A stretch of DNA of 64,000 nt, from NCBI GenBank assembly GCA_002633025.1, contig NMRB01000512.1:285838-349837 (forward strand), given 5' to 3'. The translations under genes were made by a program, and so were the position numbers. The notes beneath the pieces are model-generated. The model did no database searches, was not told the origin of the DNA, and saw only the letters and a program-made list of their open reading frames with translations. Positions within the stretch are counted from its first letter, which is position 1; the number at the start of each line of letters is the position of its first letter. This document shows positions 1-11,880 of the stretch, one piece after another. The DNA comes from Notospermus geniculatus (Eukaryota; Nemertea; Pilidiophora; Heteronemertea; Lineidae).

Positions 1-864
1 TACATGTATATGGCTAGAGAGACCATGACCATTTGAACATAACCTTACAATAGGGCTATTGTTTGACGGACTTCCATTCCAGACTGGTATTCCCTGTTGT
101 GCGAGTGGAATGCATCAGTTTTCATGAAATCTGATGTTGAAGTTGGCTGGTATCGGTGAGGATGTAAACTGCGCAGTCCACTGCGATTTGTAATTCTGTG
201 AGCTACAACTTCTAAAGAACCATATCCCAGCCGGTGTGTGATACTCAGTCATATCTAATCTGGTACTGAATGCATGAAATATTGTGTTGACTCAGCCATC
301 TTGTATGCCTGTTGCCTTGGAGAACATCCATACTCCTCATCAGCCATGATTGATTCGTACACACCCCTGGCCTTTTCCATGTCTCCACCACGATTGACGT
401 ATAGTCAATACTTTAAAGCTTATTGGAAAAAGAAGGCTCAAGGAGTATCCTAAACTAGAATGTGTACACAAGTGGGTCAATAGGCAAGTCTGAACTCAAC
501 CGAATGACTAACCGGCCAGCACGGCACACACCCTTGTGACGACCCCTTGGTGACAACTGTGGTAGGATGACGTAGCTTCTTGGTAGCCAAAGGATGGACG
601 TCTACCCACAACTTCTCTGATCTTGAATGTTAGTGCAAACTCATGACGTCGCAATGAAAAACGACACACTCCGCAGCCCCCCTGATTAGTCACGAGTTCT
701 TAGAACTCATGGTTTGTGATAGATTAGAACTTTTACTCCATCATCCATAGTCAGACTGCAATCTACCTCACTTGTCATGATACCATTACCATCATCTTCA
801 AGTGTGAACCATGAATGACATCTAGAGCTCTCCTACATGTAGCATAACATGTCATCTCGTTACT

Positions 865-1444
865 GTTTTCTCTTTCCAGTGTGACGTGCTCTGGTTCACA
901 TCTAACATTACTTCTAAAGCCGGTGCAGGCCTTTAAGTTCCCCCAAATTAATGACGTTTAACGTCGGAGCCCAAATTAAGGGCACCCAAATTTGAGTCTT
1001 GTTTTACATTTAAATGGGAATCTCAGATGCCTGGAAATGGCATCTTTTATCCTCTATTTCCAAAAAATTTTCTAACGAGGGGGAAACTCCCCTCGCGCTC
1101 CCCCCAGATCGCACCTTCGGCACTCTGATGGGGGCCTTTGGCCCAATACCACCGTAAACAGAAATAGCCCAAATTAGGGAATATAAAGGCCTGCGGTGAC
1201 AGACTGACGCGTCAGCAAGGCGTCGGGAAGCGTTCAACCAATCAAGGTGGCGGTAACACGGACCAAAACACCTACCGAAGAATCTGATTGGTGGAACCCC
1301 TGCAGGACACGCTGCGTACGCGTCAGTCTGTCACCGCCTTAACTTTCTCTTTCCAGTGTGACTAACTTTACGTCTAACTTTCTTTTTTCCAGTGTAACTT
1401 GCTCTGGTTCACATCTAACATTACATCTAACTTTCTCTTTCCAG
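865..1444 (+). repeat. Reiterated splice-acceptor/exon-start copies before the first GDE2-like exon
   Basis: The pyrimidine tract, acceptor and first bases of the exon at 1445 are copied three times upstream. The copies have acceptors ending at 879, 1356 and 1392, each followed by the exon's opening TGTGA or TGTAA and similar downstream bases. The copies at 1357 and 1393 are in a close tandem of about 36-52 bases. The 880 copy is separated from them by an inserted fold-back element. None continues into the full exon. Confidence 0.7.
1193..1337. repeat. Fold-back (MITE-like) element
   Basis: The 20-base arm at 1193-1212 (gcggtgacagactgacgcgt) is repeated inverted at 1318-1337. The sequence between contains ordinary A/C-rich spacer with no ORF. 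It lies among the duplicated acceptor copies and separates the one at 880 from those at 1357 and 1393. Confidence 0.65.
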
Positions 1445-4400
1445 TGTGACGTGCTCTGGTTCATCGTTCTGGTGCTAACATTTTTCATCCTGGGTTTCTT
1501 CCTATTCTTTATGCTCGTCATGAAAAATGATGTCGACAACTTCAACTGGTAAGTGACGGATGATTTCCCTCCTGTAGCCCTCATCATCTACTCTAACTCA
1601 CTATACAGACAGTAGCAATTCAAATCAAGCATTCCTAGTCATTCAGATGCATGCTGTCATCATCGACTCTGGCTCACTGTGCAGACAGCATCATTTCAAA
1701 TCGTGACTCCCAGTCATTCAGATGACTCAGAGACGACACTTCATGTATTAGGCTTCGTAACAAGGTCTGCCTGTATAACTTGGCACCTCCTCAATAATGG
1801 TATTGAAAACCACTGTTGATGACTTATTCATGTGGTCACATCATGCCCTGACAAGCTTTCAAATCGCTCCTATCCTTGCTCAATCCACAAGGGAGCATCA
1901 TCGAAGTGCAAAGTGACCATCAGCCTTGATATATCGAGATATGTGGTCAAAGATCTTTTTTTATCCTCATTCCAACTGATCTATTGTTCTCTTGCAGGTT
2001 TATCTACCAAAAGTTACATCGCTGGGTCGACTGGCACCGGATCATTCTCAGTGCCGCTGGCACCATCTTTGCTTACTGCTGCTTTGTACTTGTAAGTAGT
2101 CTGTGATATAACACCAAAGTTAGAGTTATGAGATCCCAGAGACCTGGCTTTGCTACTGGGATCTAGCTCCTATAACATTAACATATCAAAAGTATCAAAA
2201 GCATCAGTGTCAGGTACAACCACTCAAGCACCTCCCTGCAGCTTCCTTATTATGTGGAATCACAGCAATGATGGTTGACTTCGTGTGTTTCAGGTTCTTG
2301 CCTTGTGTCACATTGGTATTGGCTACCAGTTATATATGCATCACTTCCATCGCGTACTGCTGATCATCACCAATGCCATGGCAATAACTGTCCTCAGTAT
2401 CCTGTCAAATGTCGCTGGACATGAGTGGGCCCTCCAGAGATTAGCTTTAAATGTGAGTAGACACACCAAAATCGCAGTTGTAGGGGCATAGAGACCTGGC
2501 TTTGCCACTGGGATCCAGAGTGATAGGAACGTGGGAAGGATGGTTTTTGGTTGGTTCCTGTGGGTGAAAAGTGGCAGAAGTACCACTGCCCACACCCGTC
2601 AGCTGATGACAGCTGTCGGGTGTGGGCAGTGGTATAAGTATTTAGGGATTTAAAATGGCCGTTTTGCCACGCCGCAGTGCAGTGTGCCACTNACTCTCAG
2701 GACTTTTGATTTGAAGATACATGTATCAACAGCCTGTTCTGCGGTCAATAATGGGGGTGCTGACCATCACCAAGAGGAGAAGCTGGACCCTGTCCTATTT
2801 GCAAGAAATGATCACATACTGTAACTATATGTCTTCCCGGCTGATGGATGTTTTTGTTTTGCAGATGTGCGGTCCATTCCTCCATATCGCGTCTGTGATA
2901 GCTATGACACTGTTGACGTGGCTTATTGCAGCTAAACTTATACATTATGAGAATAAAGGTAGGACTGTCTTCAGTAAGAACTCATGGGCAAGAGGGTGGC
3001 GGGGGGGGGGGGTTAGAGGGAGGGAGGGGGAGAGAGGAGGGCAGAAGCAAATCAAGTCGCATTCTTCCCAATGCCAGCCTTGTTCGTGACCTCACTGAAT
3101 GATGTATTCTTTTATATTTTCCAGGTCTGAAAGTATTTTGGTTCATCGTCTTCTCATCTGTGATGATATTTTTATACGTTAGTCCACTCCTGAAGCAGCC
3201 ACCGTGTGTCTGTCAAACTCATGAGCTTCCTGCCAAACCTCGACTCATCGCCCACCGTGGAGGAGCTGCTGTAAGTGAACTTTGGCCAGCAAGAGGGTTT
3301 CTCTTGATCAGTTTCCATGCTGTGAACTTCATGTTCGTCTCTCTGACTCCGTGTCAATCGTTGTCCTGCTCTCCTAAAAGTGAGAAAAGGCCTGTGGATA
3401 ATCCAGGTTGTGTCCCGTCATGGGCAGGCCTTCCTCTGTTGATGAGAACACAAAGGGGCTGTTCGTTTCATCAATTGAGGAATCTGAGTTGTGATCCTTG
3501 AGAAAATGGAGAAAGCTATGAAGCTGCAAATTGCAGCGATTATTATGTACAACACAATAAATAATCCCTGCAATTTGCAAGAGCGTAGCTTCTTCCGTTT
3601 TGCCAAGAATCAGAACTCAAGATTCCTGAAGTGACAAAAATAAACAGCCCCTTTACCCTGTGTAATACTTTAGTAAGGTGAGGTTTGAGCGTGATATTGT
3701 TTGTGTTTTCAGTTTAGTCCAGAGAACACAATGGCTGCCTTTAAACGAGGAATACAAGTGAAGGGCTTGTTAGCCTTGGAGTCGGATGTCAGAATCAGGT
3801 AAGCCACAATATCTAACTGATCAAATCTAACTGATTACACTTCTGGTAGCTCGACTTGAAAGTGCCAGCCTGAAGAAGACCCAGGTTGGGGTCGAAAATT
3901 TGCTAAGATTCTGGAAATTGACTTCCTGTTTGTTTCAGTTTGGATGGTGTGCCGATGGTGATACACGACGAAACCCTCCATCGTACGACAAATGTCGCTT
4001 CAGTATTCCCAGCCAATGCCACAGCCTCCGTCTCCTCATTTAACACCACCGATTTACAAAAATTGAATGCAGGGGAGTGGTTCTTCAAGGTAAGATGGAG
4101 AACTTATCAGCATGCCCTTTGGAGATGGGAGAAAAGTAGCTTGAATGAGGTGGAACATGGAAGGTATTCGGGGTCGGGGAGCAAGTTTGCCAGCTGTAGC
4201 TTGAGTTCAGTGTTGAGTCGCAATCGCTCGAAAGCATTGTTTGTTTCCGCCGCCGCCGCCTGGGATAACAGCGGGCCTTTCTCTTCACTCACTGACATCC
4301 TCTCCTTGGCCTATATCTCCTTTCAGCTGAATCCGTTCGGGACGGCGAGCTCCTTCTCAGCAGCAGAGACTGAAGAACTCCGTCAACAGAAAATACCCAC

Positions 4401-7400
4401 CTTCAAAGAACTCCTCGAGTTCTGTAAAAACAAGAGCGTTCCGATTTTCTTTGATCTTATGTCACCAAAAGATGGCACTCAACCGTATCATGAAGTGATC
4501 ACAAACATCACCATCGACGTGATACGAAAATCTGGGATACCATCAAAACAAGTGAGTGGAGAAAATGTCCTTTGAAAACCCTTCCTCCCCCTATTCACTC
4601 TCTCAAATGAGAGAAAGGATTGTTCAGAGCTCTGCTGGTTTCCAAGCAGGACATAATTGAAGCCCTCAGAAGACAGAGAATTGGTTTGCAGTGGCTGATT
4701 AAGGTCTCTGTGCCTTCAAGAAAACTCCCGTTAAATCGTGGCTTGATTTTAATGTATTGTTCCACTTCAGGTTTGGTGGAGCGTAGAGAGAAAGGACGCG
4801 TATATTCCACCCAATTTTACAATCGTTGCGAAAGCCAATCTGAGCAAAGAGTTTATTCTCAAACATGATATCACTCATGTCAACGCGAGATTTGAACATC
4901 TATCTGATGCTGATATACAGTGAGTATCAAACTTAGACCTTCTTGCCAGCCACCGCAGACTAGGCGATATCGGCTTTGGTATTGTTTGACATTGGGTGAA
5001 CATCGCTGGTGAGAGGATTCCATGCATCGCTGTCCAGCACACACTTGACGTCAACAGCCGATTTGGCTCACCTGTGGTCAGATTGGCGATATTGCCTGGT
5101 GCTGTTGGCTTTACTGACCCACATCGCTATAAGCGTCTTGTCTCCTTCTCTTTCCAGGTTTTATTTAAATCGTAACATATCGGTTAATATCTACATGGTG
5201 GACTCGGAGTGGTTATACTCACTCTACTGGTGCATGGGTGTTACCTCTGTCACCTCAAACTGGGTCCAAACACTCGCCAAGATGGACTCCCCCTTGTGGC
5301 ATATGGTGAGTACGTGGCCTCGCCTGTTAGTGTTTACTTGAGAAGGATAATCTGAAACTTCTATAGAGGTTCTTCACTGATGTCACAACGGTCACGTGAC
5401 TGCAAAGAATCGGCCATGTTGGCCGTCAGATGGCCTGCAATGACACCAAAACTATCACGTCATGACATTTTGCCGTCACGATCTGTGTATTGACGCTGTG
5501 TTCATGCCGTGACGTCGCTTGACATTTTGATGGCCAATATGGCGACATAAATGTGACGTCATTTGAAGAACCTCTGTACAGCGTTTTCCACTGTGATTCA
5601 GTTTCAAAGTGCTTCACATCACCGCATTCTCTCAGAAACCTTTCTGGGGGAACTCAAGGAGCAGCTCATTCAGTGCATCACTTGATCCTTTCAGACCAAA
5701 GTAGTGACTCTGGTGAGAATCAAACCAGTGACCTCTTGGTCTCAAGTGTGACGCCACTGCCCTCCCGTTGATGAAGGGCATACCTCTGTTCTCTTCATGC
5801 TGACTTCTTCTCTTCCAGACACCAATGAGATATATGATAATGTGGATCTCCATCGATTGTGTTTCCGTCTTGCTAATCATCTCCATATTCCTCATCCAGA
5901 AGTAAGTTGTGTTTCCTCAATTCTTCCCATGATATACCTTCCTTGTTTGTAGATGTTAGAGTTAGTAAAGTTTGGTGTTGTTTGGCCTTGACCTCAGTGT
6001 TTGGCCTTGACCTCAGTGCATGACAGCATTGTGTAGTATCTCTTCAGATTGTAGTCGACTTTAGAATATTTCCTTCAAATTAGTTGACTTTTCTTCACCC
6101 ACATCTACTCCTTAAGACTCAGTTACCCTTTATCCTATCAAAAGAAGGGCTACCAACCCTTAAGTTTTGGGAGCCGAACACAATTTTGAGGGCATTTTAC
6201 AGACTTGAGGGGGGACTTCCCTCCGAGGACACAGCCTGGGTGTCCAATCAGGGCGTGGCTTCGGCCTAAACTCTGTGTATACTGTAGGCTGGGCCTACAG
6301 CTGCGTCAGGTTGTGATTTGACCCAGACTCTTAGTAGCCTGGGCCTGCAACTGAGTCGGGGCTTGGCTTGGGCCCAGACTCTACATAGTGAGTAGCCTGG
6401 GCCTACAGCTGAGTCGGGGCTTGGCTTGGGCCCAGACTCGATACGTATCACTTCGGTGTTTTTATTTTACCTGGTGAAGGGTTGCGTGCGACTCAAAAAC
6501 TTTCTGGTTGCTTGTTTGCCGTTGCTCCCCCCATAACCTATCACCCCGAGGATGTTGGTTTGTTGTTTAGTTTGATTGAAACCCCATGTTTGTTATTGTT
6601 TTGTTATGTTTCAGATACGCTTGCCGTCATTGTGGGACATACCGCATGCGTGCTACTTCCCCTCTTTATCATCAACAATATCGCTACAGACATTGCAAGA
6701 AAACCTAGGCCCTGCCCACTGACCTAGGCCCCGCCCACCCCAGTATGTTTAGTTTCTATGAGTCACATCGCCAGATCAATGCTTGTCTTATAAACATCTT
6801 CATTCCTAGAGCTCATGGCCTGTGGTTGATTCTATCAACCTCCTCCTCATCCTATGAAGCAAAGCTGATTAGATCAAGCATTGGTTTTGTGTCATCATTT
6901 CACCCTTGTCCTGTGTCCTACATTCCACCATTGCCTGCATGCATGTCCTTGGCTGTTCCTGAGGACAGCTGTCCAGTACATGTACTACTGTGTGGACAGT
7001 TGTCCTCTTCTGTATCTTACAACATTTGTCGTGTGCTGTTCCTAAGGACAGCTGTCCAGTGCTGCTGTGAGGACAGTTGTCCTCGCCTGTATCTTACAAC
7101 AATAATCCTGTGACGGCAAAATGAGGCGTAATGCTCACAAAAGAAGACCCAAGGTGCACCAACGGATTGTTGATTTCAGGATTGTCTGCCCATTGTGAAA
7201 TCTGTACTGGTGATTGTTCTCTGGTGTCATCTTGGGTCTTCTTTCCGGCACATTCTGACTCATTTTGCCGTCACGGGTCACAATTTTCCCGTGCTGTTCC
7301 TAAGCATAATGCTGCTGTGAGGACAGTTGTCCAGTGCTGCTTGTCCTGTACTACAGTGGGGACAGCTGTCTTCCACTGTTATGCAGGGTGTTGTCCTGCT

Positions 7401-9720
7401 CTACCTTCAGGCTGCTGTACCGACGTGTACTGATTCCCTGCATATATTGTCTTGGTGCAGGTTATGATGTGGTCCAGGCATGTTCACAGTGGAACTTCTG
7501 TCTGTTATGCTTTGTTGATATGTTGGTTATGATAGTCAGATATAAAACCTTATCACATCAAGATAAGAAGAAACAAAAAACATGTGGTCCACTAACAAAA
7601 TGTTATGTCCTACTAACTTGTGTGCTTGCCCTGTTCCACGGTGTTCATGCCTGGTATCACAATGTATCTTAACAACAGTTTGTGTCCTCCCGCTAACTTC
7701 TCTCTTTTCTGTGGTGTACGTTTAGGTCATAGTTGAGCTGCCATTGCTTTTATAAAATGCCTTATATTCATAAATATACTTAAGTCAAAGTGTGATACTT
7801 ATCTTTTGGCTGAACAAAAAATAAATGTCACACTTAGACTAGTTTTATGAATACGGACCCGAAGTGTAGGTCTAAAGTGCAAGCTTAGTGTTGGGAATGG
7901 TGAACTTTTTGAACACGGTGGTGCTGTAGCTTTGGTTTGGTGTCTTCGTCTGCTTCAGTGTAACTCACAACTTGTCCTTGACCTTTGACCATTGACCTCC
8001 CTCAGCTGACCGTATCACTTCCTCCCAAGGTCATCTGACCGCTGACGAGAAAGTCTGCCCTGACAACAGTTTACATTTTGACAGCTGCTACTATTTCTAT
8101 TTATAAAAGTGACTTTCTGAAAGAATTATTCCAAAATTGGCCACAAAAACTATAAATTTTGACAGGAAAGTCGACGTGGATCCAACTCGGCTGATTCTGA
8201 GCCTGGTTTTACTTTTTCTTACCGCAGGAGCAAAGCGTTGAGACTCCAGGATGACGCCGCCCCCTGGTACGAGGAGGAGGAAATATTTGACATATGGAGT
8301 CTGTTTTACAAAGTGCTCAAGTTCGGTGTCATCGTAGTGAGGACTCTTGTCATTATCTTGTATCAGTTAGTGATTGGGTCATTCACGTTGATCAGGCGGA
8401 AAGTGGCGTGATGATCGCCTCTGTGGCGTGATCCTATCCAGTTACGTGAACAGGGCTCTGCTCTCCTAACGGAACCAATCACAAGTCAGTCCTTATAAAT
8501 CACTGATTCGTGGTCTCTGATTGGATGGTGTTGACCAATTACAGCCAGTGTGTCAGGGCTCTTGGTCATCTTACACTGGAGTGTTTGTTATGAACTGGAC
8601 AGAAAGAAGACAAGAACTCTGAAAGTTTTGTGCGTCTGTAGATCATTCTAATCATTCATTCGGTGGGAAAATTTCTTGTGTTGATATCATGGGACAGTGG
8701 TCTGACTCAAGACGTGATGAGGGAAGTTCTCTTCTCTCCCTCAAAGCTTCTCAGGACTTTATATTAATATAATCTGCATAATAATTGATCATGAATGAAT
8801 GGTTTCTATTTCTGTCATGAGGCCTCACAATGGAGGTTGATAAGAGTTCACCATTCCCAGTAATTGTTATTCATTCCAATATGTCTGCCTGTAATGATTG
8901 TTTGTTTTATAATAAAATAGATTTTAGAGGTAACTCTGTTTTTTTCTGCTACATGTTAACAGATAAAATATGCTCACCTTCTTTTACCTTTGTCTGATAA
9001 CGAATGAGTAAAACTCTGAAATACTTGTCATTCTCAACATGTTTTATGTTTATGCCATGTCTGAATTGTTTGACACTAATCAGTCATTAACAGCATCCCG
9101 TCACCCCTGGCAATCACATCATGGAATCTTCCTGGCCATCGTCTGTGGATGAGGTCAAAGGTCAACCAAGTGGCTGGTTGACCTTGAACTCTGCGTGACC
9201 ATGAACCTAAGTTGACCATGAACATGAAGAACCTTGGTTGAAATTCAACTCGATGAATCAGAGATTATTTTGCAAAGGAATCTGAAATCCCCAATCAAAA
9301 TTTGAATCCTAAATGTTCTCAACATTAAGTCCTTGACTCCACAGATTGTTGTAATATTGTTTTTGATCGGCAATATTGATGCTAAATAACTTTTCTCTTC
9401 TCTGAAGGTACAAGAAGCCGGGTCAGAGACATTATACTCCACCGATGATGTCTATTCACTACAGGAAACCAAGAAATGGTCAGATGAAGGAGAAACTCAT
9501 CCATATTCGGGACAGTAATGAGACGTTGAACGCCGAAGCTGGGGTGGTTCATGGGATAGGTCTTCAGGCAAAGGAGGATGAAAAAACAGGCGACGGAAGT
9601 CAGATGAAGACACTGGATGTGATAGCTCTATCGGAACAAACGGACTGCAAGGTCGTGTCACCTGTAGAGGTCAACTTGGAGGTCACGGGGTCAGATGGGG
9701 TGACCAAGGAGGTCACTTGA
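1445..9720 (+). CDS. GDPD5-like: GDPD5/GDE2-like glycerophosphodiester phosphodiesterase, 5' partial
   Basis: Multi-pass membrane enzyme whose extracellular GDPD domain hydrolyses glycerophosphodiesters; vertebrate GDE2 also releases GPI-anchored proteins. Exons by GT-AG and phase: 1445-1548, 1998-2091, 2294-2452, 2865-2958, 3125-3270, 3713-3798, 3939-4089, 4327-4551, 4771-4919, 5158-5305, 5819-5901, then one of two last exons (8228-8411 or 9408-9720). All junctions keep one frame, about 480 residues before the tail. Visible: five hydrophobic segments in exons 1-5 and a sixth in 5819-5901, giving the GDE2 six-pass layout. The catalytic set looks complete: HRGG in exon 5, SPENT in exon 6, ESD in exon 6, and IHDETLHR in exon 7. 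Human GDPD5 aligns exon by exon, for example FNW at the first junction and LNAGEWFFK. The first exon encoding the cytosolic N-terminus (about 40 residues in the human protein) is not recognised and probably lies upstream of the window. Confidence 0.9.
2578..2640. repeat. Short hairpin in a GDE2-like intron
   Basis: An inverted repeat with arms of about 25 bases (taccactgcccacacccg... and its complement) around a CAGCTG-containing loop. It lies in the intron between 2452 and 2865. Confidence 0.6.
4939..5119 (+). mobile_element. MITE family M1, copy 1 (GDE2-like intron)
   Basis: Shares its core (agccaccgcagactaggc, then gatatc, ttggtattgtttga, and cagcacacacttga) with copies at 30392-31326, 32644-32888 and 39153-39384. 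The other copies end in taaagccagcagcacacc-type terminal inverted repeats. This copy keeps the right end (gctgttggcttta) but lacks the left one. It starts 19 bases inside the 5' splice site of the exon ending at 4919. Confidence 0.75.
5363..5578. mobile_element. Non-autonomous fold-back element in a GDE2-like intron
   Basis: Terminal inverted repeats of about 22 bases (agaggttcttcactgatgtc and its complement) bound about 215 bases. The interior holds several TGACGTCA-like and ACGT-rich words and inverted ATGGCCxxxATGGC words. No coding capacity. Confidence 0.65.
6288..6440 (+). repeat. Tandem repeat, about three units of roughly 50-65 bases
   Basis: Units contain the words gcctgggcctacagct, gagtcggggcttggcttg and ggcccagactc, with small length differences. 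Intronic with respect to the GDE2-like gene. Confidence 0.7.
6615..6708 (+). CDS. Possible third terminal exon of the GDE2-like gene
   Basis: A tcag acceptor is followed by an open frame in the same phase as exons A and B. It gives a 30-residue basic, Cys- and His-containing tail (KYACRHCGTYRMRA...) ending at TAG. It begins with K-Y as exon B does. The support is only phase, acceptor and composition, so it could be chance. Confidence 0.25.
6955..7395 (+). repeat. Cluster of degenerate GGACAGCTGTCC palindromes
   Basis: The palindromic word gaggacagctgtccagt and variants recur about seven times in direct and inverted form between 6960 and 7380. A copy of MITE family M2 (7107-7285) interrupts the cluster. 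No function is visible. Confidence 0.55.
7107..7285. mobile_element. MITE family M2, copy 1
   Basis: Closely matches 33204-33390 (for example gaagacccaaggtg, gtctgcccattgtgaaat and tctttccggcacattctga). The ends are inverted repeats, best preserved on the right (cattttgccgtcacgggtca). About 180 bases with no ORF. Confidence 0.75.
7762..7862. mobile_element. Palindromic MITE family M3, copy 1
   Basis: A fold-back of about 100 bases: left arm atattcataaa..acttaagtcaaagtg, right arm cacttagac..tatgaatacggaccc. The same arms recur at 19485-19570 and twice at 55012-55230. Confidence 0.7.
8228..8411 (+). CDS. Alternative terminal exon A of the GDE2-like gene (hydrophobic tail)
   Basis: Follows a cag acceptor and joins in phase (AA|G) to the exon ending at 5901. 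It encodes 60 residues plus stop: an acidic stretch (WYEEEEIFDIW), a hydrophobic segment (about FGVIVVRTLVIILYQLVIG) and a short basic end (RRKVA). A possible polyadenylation signal AATAAA lies about 500 bases downstream at 8911. The extra hydrophobic segment would add a membrane-associated or seventh crossing region to this isoform. Real splicing is inferred from frame, acceptor and coding character only. Confidence 0.7.
8911..8916 (+). promoter_or_regulatory. Candidate polyadenylation signal for terminal exon A
   Basis: AATAAA is the first good polyadenylation hexamer downstream of the 8411 stop, and T-rich sequence follows within 40 bases. If used, the exon A mRNA would have a 3' UTR of roughly 520 bases and would end before exon B. 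Confidence 0.4.
9408..9720 (+). CDS. Alternative terminal exon B of the GDE2-like gene (soluble tail)
   Basis: Follows an aag acceptor and joins in the same phase as exon A. It encodes 104 residues plus stop. The start (KYKKPGQRHYTPP, then MKEKLIHIRDS) resembles the cytosolic tail of vertebrate GDPD5, where a similar MKEKL motif follows the last membrane segment. The remainder is hydrophilic and rich in E, D, K, T and V. This is probably the ancestral-type C-terminus. Confidence 0.8.
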
Positions 9721-11880
9721 TCTGCCCTGTCTGCCGGGATTTGTGATTTTATGGACAGGGTGGAGAAAGTGTGTGTAGAGGATGTGATGTAAAACAAACG
9801 TCCTCAAGAACACGTGTAGTTGTTGCCTTCCGGTATCTGAATGAGAGAATCTCCCGTGATGTGTTCACTGCTGATGTGCTAAAAGAAAACACAGAAAAAA
9901 CTTCCTGAAAAATTGTCTGAGTCCCTGCTTTGTGAAGAGATAACCTTGCTTTGTCGTATTCCTGTGAAACGTCACCAGGAAACTTGGGTTTCTGTGTGAT
10001 GTCAGATAAAACATAGTTTACATACAATACATTATTGTCCAGTTTACATACAATACATTATTGTCCAGATTTACAATCAATGTCAATGATAATCTAATGA
10101 TAGCTGCTGGTCGACCTGTATGCTTCCTCAATGTTCTTAGTTTTTAAAAGGAATTGAACCAATATTTAGTATTTTCCAAGTACCGGGTATGGCCTGAGAG
10201 ATGCTGATTTTAACTGCCATAGACTGCTGCCAAATCTTTAGGTTTATTGCTGTTGTGTCACTGAAAGGGATGTTCTTCATGTCCCACATGTATCAGCTGC
10301 TGAATAAGATGTGGCTAACACATATGATGTATGTTGTAAGAATTCTGTACCGCTGGCTGGTTCAAAGTGTAAAACTCATCTGCCCCCATGTGCCAACATT
10401 GGGCTAATCTATTTTGAATCACCTGGCCCTGGCTGTTGTCATGATGAATACAAGGACTTTGGCTGATGGATGTACTGTAGGATGATTTTGATTTGGAAAT
10501 AGGTCGTTGACGTTTTAGGCAGTGACTCTTGTGTTGATCGATGGCGTTAGATGTCGGAGCACTAAATGAATATGATGTGTATGAAGTGCTAGGTGCTGAT
10601 CCTGGTTTCATCAAGGACCAGGTTTACATACAGGGTGAATATTGTGATAAGTGATCATGCTAAAGTGCAGGCTGTTTAGAAAAGGATGTTTTCAGTAATG
10701 TCAATATTTAGTCTTTTATACCAGTAACTATATAGGAATATTGTAAAAATCCAAAACAAAATTCTCTCCAAATTTGTGAAAAAATGGTCTGTTATGTCTT
10801 TAAAATGTTCACATGTCTGAAATGGTCTGTAGGACTTCTTAATGCCTGTTTTATGCGTTTGAAAATATTGTTCATGACAGGCACATCTGTCATCGAGTAC
10901 CTTTTGGGTTGACCTGTGTGTCTGGTTGAGTGGGACAGCGGATTAAATGTGTTGATGTAATACTGATAACTGAATGTACACTAGGCCTACTGGTGCCTGA
11001 ATGATCCTACTATGATTTGAAGTGAATCAAACTTTACTTCCATTAGGTGTTGCTGATGATTCTTTATGTTGTTCGTGTCAGTGTATTAAACATGAATTTC
11101 CAGTGGCTGTCGTTGTAATTAGATATCCTGTTTTAACAGTCCATATATAGGCCTAAAGAGAGATTGCGGTCATAATCTGCACTTCTCATTGCTGTATTCG
11201 GTTGTACCGGTACCGTACTCTTTGTGTTTGAATTGCTCCACTGCTCGATTTTGGTGGAAAACAGGGGCCACATTTATGAAGCCTTTGCAACTTTGCATGC
11301 AGGCAAATACTATTGTAAGGCAGTCAGTGAACAATAGGGCATGTGCAGCCAAACAACAGACTTGTGTGGACACAAAGTTGCGAACGCTTCGTGAATATGG
11401 CCCCAATTCTACAAAAGATGATATCAGACTGCACTTGGGTACCGGTAGCCTACCGGTACTTAACTTGTAGGATCAGGTGACACTACCTCTGGGTGACTGA
11501 ATATTAACTTTCCCTCATTTAGATTATTGTTCTGTGCGAACATGTATTTTGGTTGTTGGGACTTTGTGCAAGAGAAACCAGATGACTTATTGTGATATCG
11601 TGAGATTATTTAGAAATTATAAATTAATTTCTGTTCGAAAGGAAATAATTTCTGGAACAATAATTTGGTCAGGAATGAATGACAGTTGTTAATTGGTTGA
11701 ATGAAGGGGTTGTGATGTCAAAGCTTGTCCACAGGCACGCTCAAGTATATCTGCAATATGTGTACGCTCTTTCCACTGCACTTTGCCAAGTTATTTTCAA
11801 ATCATTACAGTAATAAAACTTTATTTTCATGCTAATTTCGGCATTTAAAAATGTTGTTCGTGTAGATTTTATTTCCCTGA
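9721..11880. other. Intergenic / 3' flank without a recognised gene
   Basis: Downstream of the GDE2-like stop I see no exon that fits a known family. The stretch holds a 26-base direct duplication at about 10016-10067 (gtttacatacaatacattat...). It also holds a fold-back element at about 11262-11403 (ends gggccacatttatgaa and its degenerate complement), and an AATAAA at about 11812 that could end the exon B mRNA. Otherwise plain A/T-rich sequence. Confidence 0.5.
11262..11403. repeat. Degenerate fold-back element
   Basis: Outer arms ggggccacatttatgaagc and gcttcgtgaatatggcccc are imperfect inverted repeats. Inner words caactttg and caaagttg also pair. Length is about 140 bases. The end style resembles family M3. 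Confidence 0.55.
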
